DNA from: Bettongia penicillata ogilbyi | Taxonomy: Eukaryota > Chordata > Mammalia > Diprotodontia > Potoroidae | Reading direction: 5' to 3' | DNA length: 64,000 bases | Assembly: GCA_023548195.1 (NCBI GenBank) | Contig: JAJHZJ010000014.1 | Coordinates: forward strand, 13,368,718 to 13,432,717 | Part shown: one piece after another, positions 59,330 through 64,000 of the stretch | Layout: each line of letters begins with the position of its first letter | Position numbering within the stretch: the first letter of the stretch is position 1 | Program-made: the position numbers and the translations under genes | The notes under the pieces: model-generated | Seen by the model: the letters and a program-made list of their open reading frames with translations, nothing else | Told to the model about the DNA's origin: nothing | Databases searched by the model: none

Positions 59330-59720
59330 GAGATGAAGGCATATTCCTCTCTGTTCTTCACATTCCATCTCTTAACTCCATGCATTTTCATTGGCTGTCC
59401 CTCATGTATGGGAATTCTCTCTTTCTTCTCCATATTCATGGGCTTCCTAGAGTTCCTTCAAGCACCAATATAAAATCCCACTTCTAAAATAAGCTTTCTC
59501 TAACTCCTCTTTAATGCTAGTACCTTTCCCATGAGATTATCTCCAGTTTAAGTGACATATAATTTTTTGTACAAAGACCCTGATATGCTGTCTTCCCCAT
59601 CAGAATGTGAGTTCCCTGAGAAGAACTTTCTCCCTTTTTTTGTATCGTCAGCACTTAGCACAGCACCTGACACACAGTGGATAGTTAAATAGGCTTTTGT
59701 GAAAATGACTATTTGATGAA
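59330..59720 (+). mobile_element. L2 LINE 3' region
   Basis: 'TTTTCATTGGCTGTCCCTCA', 'TTCCTTCAAGCACCAATATA', 'GAATGTGAGTTCCCTGAGAA', 'CAGCACTTAGCACAGCACCT', 'GACACACAGTGGATAG' follow the L2 end in order. Confidence 0.75.
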
Positions 59721-60381
<661 letters not shown>

Positions 60382-60789
60382 TTACTAGTGATCTACTAGG
60401 GATAGAGCAGATAACTTTGATTATGTAGAAACCGAATGTGAGGTGCACAGACAAAAGACAAATGAAGAAGACTCACACAAGGAAAAAAAGCCAGAGTAAA
60501 CGTTTTCATCAGGTCACAGAAATTTAAGTTTTATCTGTTTTCTTAACCATTACTACTATTAAAAAGTTATTAAGCATCTTACTTCATATATTATATACAG
60601 AATTAGGTAATCAATTGTTCACTAAATATTTAATCATATACCATGGGAGCAAAAGAAGGAGAGGATACAATAGAAAAGAATAAATGACTCCTGATGTCAA
60701 GCTGTTTACCAGAGAGACGCAAAAATATACCCACACCAAATAGGCATAGAAATACAGAGCAATAAAGTACTAATTGTTTTGGTTTGTAA

Positions 60790-62765
60790 AACATGAACAC
60801 TTTCACCCACATCATTTCATCAGATTGCCCAACATTCCTCTTTCCTGACCATAATCCCACATCATTTCATCTCTCCCTAAACCTCAATACTACTAAATCT
60901 ATTTATCAGCCTCATCACAATATTCAGACCCTCCTCTCCTCAGTACTTTCTCAGGCCATTAGATCACCTCTGACTTTCTCTTCCTTCTCAATTTCCACTG
61001 GAGAGTTAATAAATTTAAATCTGCAATGTTATCTAATCTGAAATCCCTCATCCTCCCTCTTCAAATCACTTCTTACCTCGTGCTGTAGGTTTATAGATAT
61101 ACACACACATAAAATATATCCCCATTCCATTCCATCTCCTCTAAAAGACTGCCCCCCCACTCTGTTATTCCCAATCTCATTTATTTTTGATCTCACCCTG
61201 CAATTACTGATTACAAACATGCTCATGTTTCATCCTGTTACTTACAAATATCCTCAAAAAACAAAAATAAAAATGTATCATCTAAAAAAATCCCTTACTA
61301 AACCCATCTATCCTCACTAATTATCATAGCATATCTCTCCTGGTTAAATTCCTTGAGTGAGCTATCTACAATAGCATTTCCTCTTCTCTCACTCTTCTTA
61401 AATCTACCATCTGGTTTCCAACTTCATTGTTTAATTGAAACTGCCCTCTCCCAAACTACCATTGCCCTTGTAACTTTCAAGTACAATGGCCTTTTCTCAA
61501 TGATCTTTATTTCTTTGCAGTCTTTGACACCGTCAATCACCCTCTTCTCATTATTCTCTTCTCTTCCTGTTTTTGGGCACTACTTTCTCCTGATTTTCCT
61601 CCTACCTTTCTAACCACTCCCCAGTCTTCCTTTACCCAGGCCATGACTACTAACAGGGCTCTGTTTTGGGTCTTCTTCTCCCTCTATATTTCATTTGGTG
61701 ATTTGATCAATTTCTATGAATTCAATTTTCATCTCCATACTGATGATCTCAAATCTAACTTCTCTGTTGACCTCCAATCTCACATCTCCAATTTCATATT
61801 ATACATCCTGAACTGGGTATCATATAGACATCTCAAATTCAACATGTCCAAAACCTGAACTCATTATCTTTCCCAAAAACCTTTCCCCCTCCTAAACTTC
61901 CCTTATTACTGTCAAGGGCACCTCCTAGACCCCCAGGCTTACCACCTAGGTATCATCCTAATTTCTCATTATCTCTCATGACCTCCCAGCCAATTTGTTG
62001 GCTAAAATCTGTCAATTCACCTTTGCAACATCTCTCAAATATGCCCCCTCCTCTCCGGTGATACTACCATTCTTACCTACTCACACCTGGACTAGCAATC
62101 ACCTGCTGGTCTGTCCACTGCAGATCTCTCCCCATTCAGTCCTTCCTCCATTCAGTCACCAAAGTAATTTTCCTAAAGCACAGATTCAACCATAATACCC
62201 CTTCCAATCACCTCCAGGATTAAAAATAAAATCCTGTTGTTCAAAATCCACCATCACTTAGTTCCTTCCCTACATTTTCAGTTTTCTTATTCCTTAAATA
62301 TCTTACTAACATATTGCATTACTCTTCCATCCAGTGGCAATGGCCTCCTTACCATTCCTGGAACAAGATACTCCATCTCTCTACTGTGGGCATTTTCACC
62401 ATGCCTGGGTGGATTTCCCTCCTCATTTCTGCTTCCTGATTTCTCTGGCTTCAGTACTCAGATAAAATCCTCCTTCTGAGAGAAGCCTTTTCCAATTCCT
62501 CTTAGTTATGGTGCTTTCTCTCTGTTGATTATTTTTTATTTTCTGTATCTACCTTGCTGTACATAGTTGTTTGCATGTTGACTCCCCCCCATTAGACTGT
62601 GAGCTCTTAAGGCAAAAACTGTCTTTTGCCTTTCTTTGTATTCTCAGCTCTTAGCACAGAGCCTGATACATAGTAGGTGCTTAATAAATGCTTATTGACT
62701 GTTTATTCATATCCCTAGTATTTGGCACAGTGTTTTGCACCTATCAGGGGCTTGATAAATATTTA
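60790..62765 (+). mobile_element. Long L2 LINE copy with reverse-transcriptase remnants
   Basis: About 1.9 kb in L2 order. Near 61520-61600 'GACACCGTCAATCACCCTCT' encodes the D-T-V-N/D-H box. The frame 61643-61858 includes FHLHTDDLKSNFSVDLQSHI, corresponding to the YADD catalytic box with the first two residues changed, then HLKFNMSKT. The C-terminal part and 3' UTR follow ('CCTCCAGGATTAAAAATAAA', 'CAGAGCCTGATACATAGTAG', 'GTGCTTAATAAATGCTTATT'). The frame is broken repeatedly. It lies in PACS2 intron 1, antisense. Confidence 0.85.
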
Positions 62766-63229
62766 AATGGACTGTGACAGTTACTGCGGTTTTTTAACAA
62801 AGCACAGAAACAAAATCCCACTATAATGAAGCCTATCCCCAATGTTAAAAGCTGAATTTTGAGAAGCAAAAGCTAAGCTGCTACTAAGTAACATATCTTC
62901 TAGGAAAATAACCCCGGGTCCTAGTGATAGGACAGCTGAAGACGCCTCGCATGTAAATTACCAGATTGCTAAACAATCAATCATTTGTAACCAAGGAGCA
63001 ACTTCATCAATGATCCAAGGACTAGATCACTGCCTATATAGTCCCTAGGTCTACCATATTTAGCCTCAGTGATTCCACCTCTTGGTATATTTTAATAACT
63101 GAGCCTAGAGCTACACCTCCAGACAGGAGTTCACAAATGTGCTGCAGCTTTACAGAGCTCCTCCCACAGGTGGGAAGAAAAAAAAAGGAATGAAATATTT
63201 TTTCATCAAATCCATACTCTTAATTTTGA
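62766..63229. other. Intron 1 sequence next to the CpG island
   Basis: No repeat, exon or RNA gene was recognised. GC content rises gradually towards the island. Confidence 0.4.
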
Positions 63230-63427
63230 GGAAAACCCCTTCTCCCCGCCTCCCACCATCAGTCAAGAGCAGAAAAGATTCCTTAGACTTTTCCCGGGAG
63301 CTTTCCAAATTCGGACAGAGCTCAACGCACCACCCCACCACCCCCGCCCACTACAGCTGTGAAGTACTGTGCGCCTGGCCCTTGTCCAGGTGAAGGGATG
63401 GACCTTCAGTGTCCCGGCCGCTCTTAC

Positions 63428-63546
63428 CTGGGGACGCAGGTGGGACTAGAGCAGTCGATCTCCCAGGTGGCGAACAGGTTCATGGGCAAAGGCGTGTTCA
63501 GAGCGCCGGGGCCCACTGGGAAGCTGGGCCGGCCCTTCTCCGCCAT
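63428..63546 (-). CDS. PACS2: PACS2 coding exon 1 (residues 1-39 plus two bases of codon 40)
   Basis: The minus-strand ATG at 63546-63544 opens a frame beginning [20 protein letters not shown]. It continues through the PACS landmark [10 protein letters not shown] and ends CVP plus AG, followed by the donor GTAAGAG at 63427. The split codon AG|G makes Arg with exon 2. This start is chosen because the MAE(K/R)GR opening and its distance to MNLFATWE match PACS2. The base after the ATG is G, a favourable context, although position -3 is C. The exon lies inside the CpG island and precedes the cargo-binding region. Confidence 0.94.
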
Positions 63547-63738
63547 GGGGCAGGCCGGCCAGATTCTGTGGGCCAAGCCCCTATCCCAAATGCAACCTAT
63601 CCCCGAACCTTGGGGGTGATTACTGAGGTGAGGGTTCGGTCAGAGGGCGAGGCCCTCGCTCGGAGCGGCCCGGCTGAGAGCTTGAGAGAGCGCACGGGCA
63701 CCACTCCCGAGGCTGCGGAGGGACCCAGGCTGGGGACT

Positions 63739-63788
63739 ATAGTCCGGAGCGGGGGTGGGGGTGGGGGTGGGGGTGGGGGTGGGGGGTA
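63739..63788 (+). repeat. (GGGGGT)n G-rich tandem repeat in the PACS2 promoter
   Basis: Five or more uninterrupted GGGGGT units followed by GGGGGGTAGGGGG lie about 200 bp upstream of the PACS2 ATG. The G-rich strand is the plus strand, which is the template strand for PACS2. The pattern has many G-runs of five or more with one-base loops, the classic form of a potential G-quadruplex. The open frame that reads through it as polyglycine is a by-product of the repeat. Confidence 0.9.
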
Positions 63789-64000
63789 GGGGGTTTACAT
63801 AGATACGGCTGGCCGCGGGTCAGCAGAGGGACTGCGGGGGAGGGGGAAAGCACTTGAACCCACACAGCTGTGCGAGAAGGTAGTAGCCGCTCGGCGTGCG
63901 CTCGCCCGCTCAGTCACAACGGGGACGGAACAGCTAAGGACTAAGCAGCGGTCGAGACTTCGAGCCCCGCCCCACTTAGCTACTCCAGAGCCGTAATCCT

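Larger units (their letters stand above)
63230..64000 (-). promoter_or_regulatory. PACS2: CpG-island promoter and 5' UTR of PACS2
   Basis: GC and CpG density rise sharply from about 63.24 kb to the window end, unlike the AT-rich remainder. The island covers coding exon 1 and at least 450 bp upstream. It includes a GC box (CCCGCCCC, about 63965-63973) and a G-rich hexamer array. No TATA box is evident near the expected start, as is common for housekeeping-type CpG promoters. The exact transcription start cannot be read, and the island probably continues past the right edge. Confidence 0.8.

Noticed and set aside
63409..63789. 126-codon plus-strand open frame ending in polyglycine
   Set aside because: It is antisense to PACS2 exon 1 and its tail is simply the GGGGGT array. 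There is no domain or start context; GC-rich islands often have long open frames.

Overview
This window looks like mammalian, very probably marsupial, genomic DNA. It is AT-rich, intron-dominated and crowded with interspersed repeats: L1 and ORF1-only L1 relatives, RTE-clade LINEs, L2/MIR and L3/CR1 remnants, and RTE-tailed SINEs. The marsupial call is an inference from this repeat mix; the species cannot be fixed from the sequence alone.

The only protein-coding gene I can support is the 5' part of PACS2 (phosphofurin acidic cluster sorting protein 2), on the minus strand. Its CpG-island promoter lies at the right end (about 63.2-64.0 kb). Five coding exons follow leftwards at 63546-63428, 60349-60262, 31429-31340, 22151-22026 and 5470-5308. 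They join with consistent phases and GT/AG sites into about 195 residues, covering the N-terminus and the cargo-binding region. The rest of the gene lies beyond the left edge. Introns are about 3.1, 28.8, 9.9-kb-less-0.7 (9.2), 16.6 and more than 5.3 kb.

Intron 5 (1-5307) holds the tail of an ORF1-only L1 element, an L1 3' end, a small inverted-repeat element and a SINE. Intron 4 (5471-22025) holds a hAT-like element, RTE, L2 and L3/CR1 remnants, several copies of an unnamed non-coding repeat, a nested minus-strand L1-type element and an ORF1-only tail. Intron 3 (22152-31339) holds a MIR-like SINE, a 7SL RNA pseudogene, an LTR-like stretch, a full-length minus-strand ORF1-only element (26.7-29.6 kb) and an L2. 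Intron 2 (31430-60261) holds RTE-tailed SINEs, another minus-strand L1-type element, a second full-length ORF1-only element (37.7-40.5 kb), a 5'-truncated L1 with much ORF2 left, a nearly complete RTE LINE (49.4-52.6 kb), and two internally deleted elements (54.3-55.5 and 56.2-59.3 kb). Intron 1 (60350-63427) holds a long L2 copy with reverse-transcriptase remnants.

The most informative extra structure is the set of ORF1-only ('half-L1') elements. At least five copies share the same long purine-rich 3' tail. Two are full length with 16-bp target-site duplications. One appears to carry a 3' transduction and another has lost ORF1 entirely. Repeat boundaries were read by eye and are approximate unless a target-site duplication is given.
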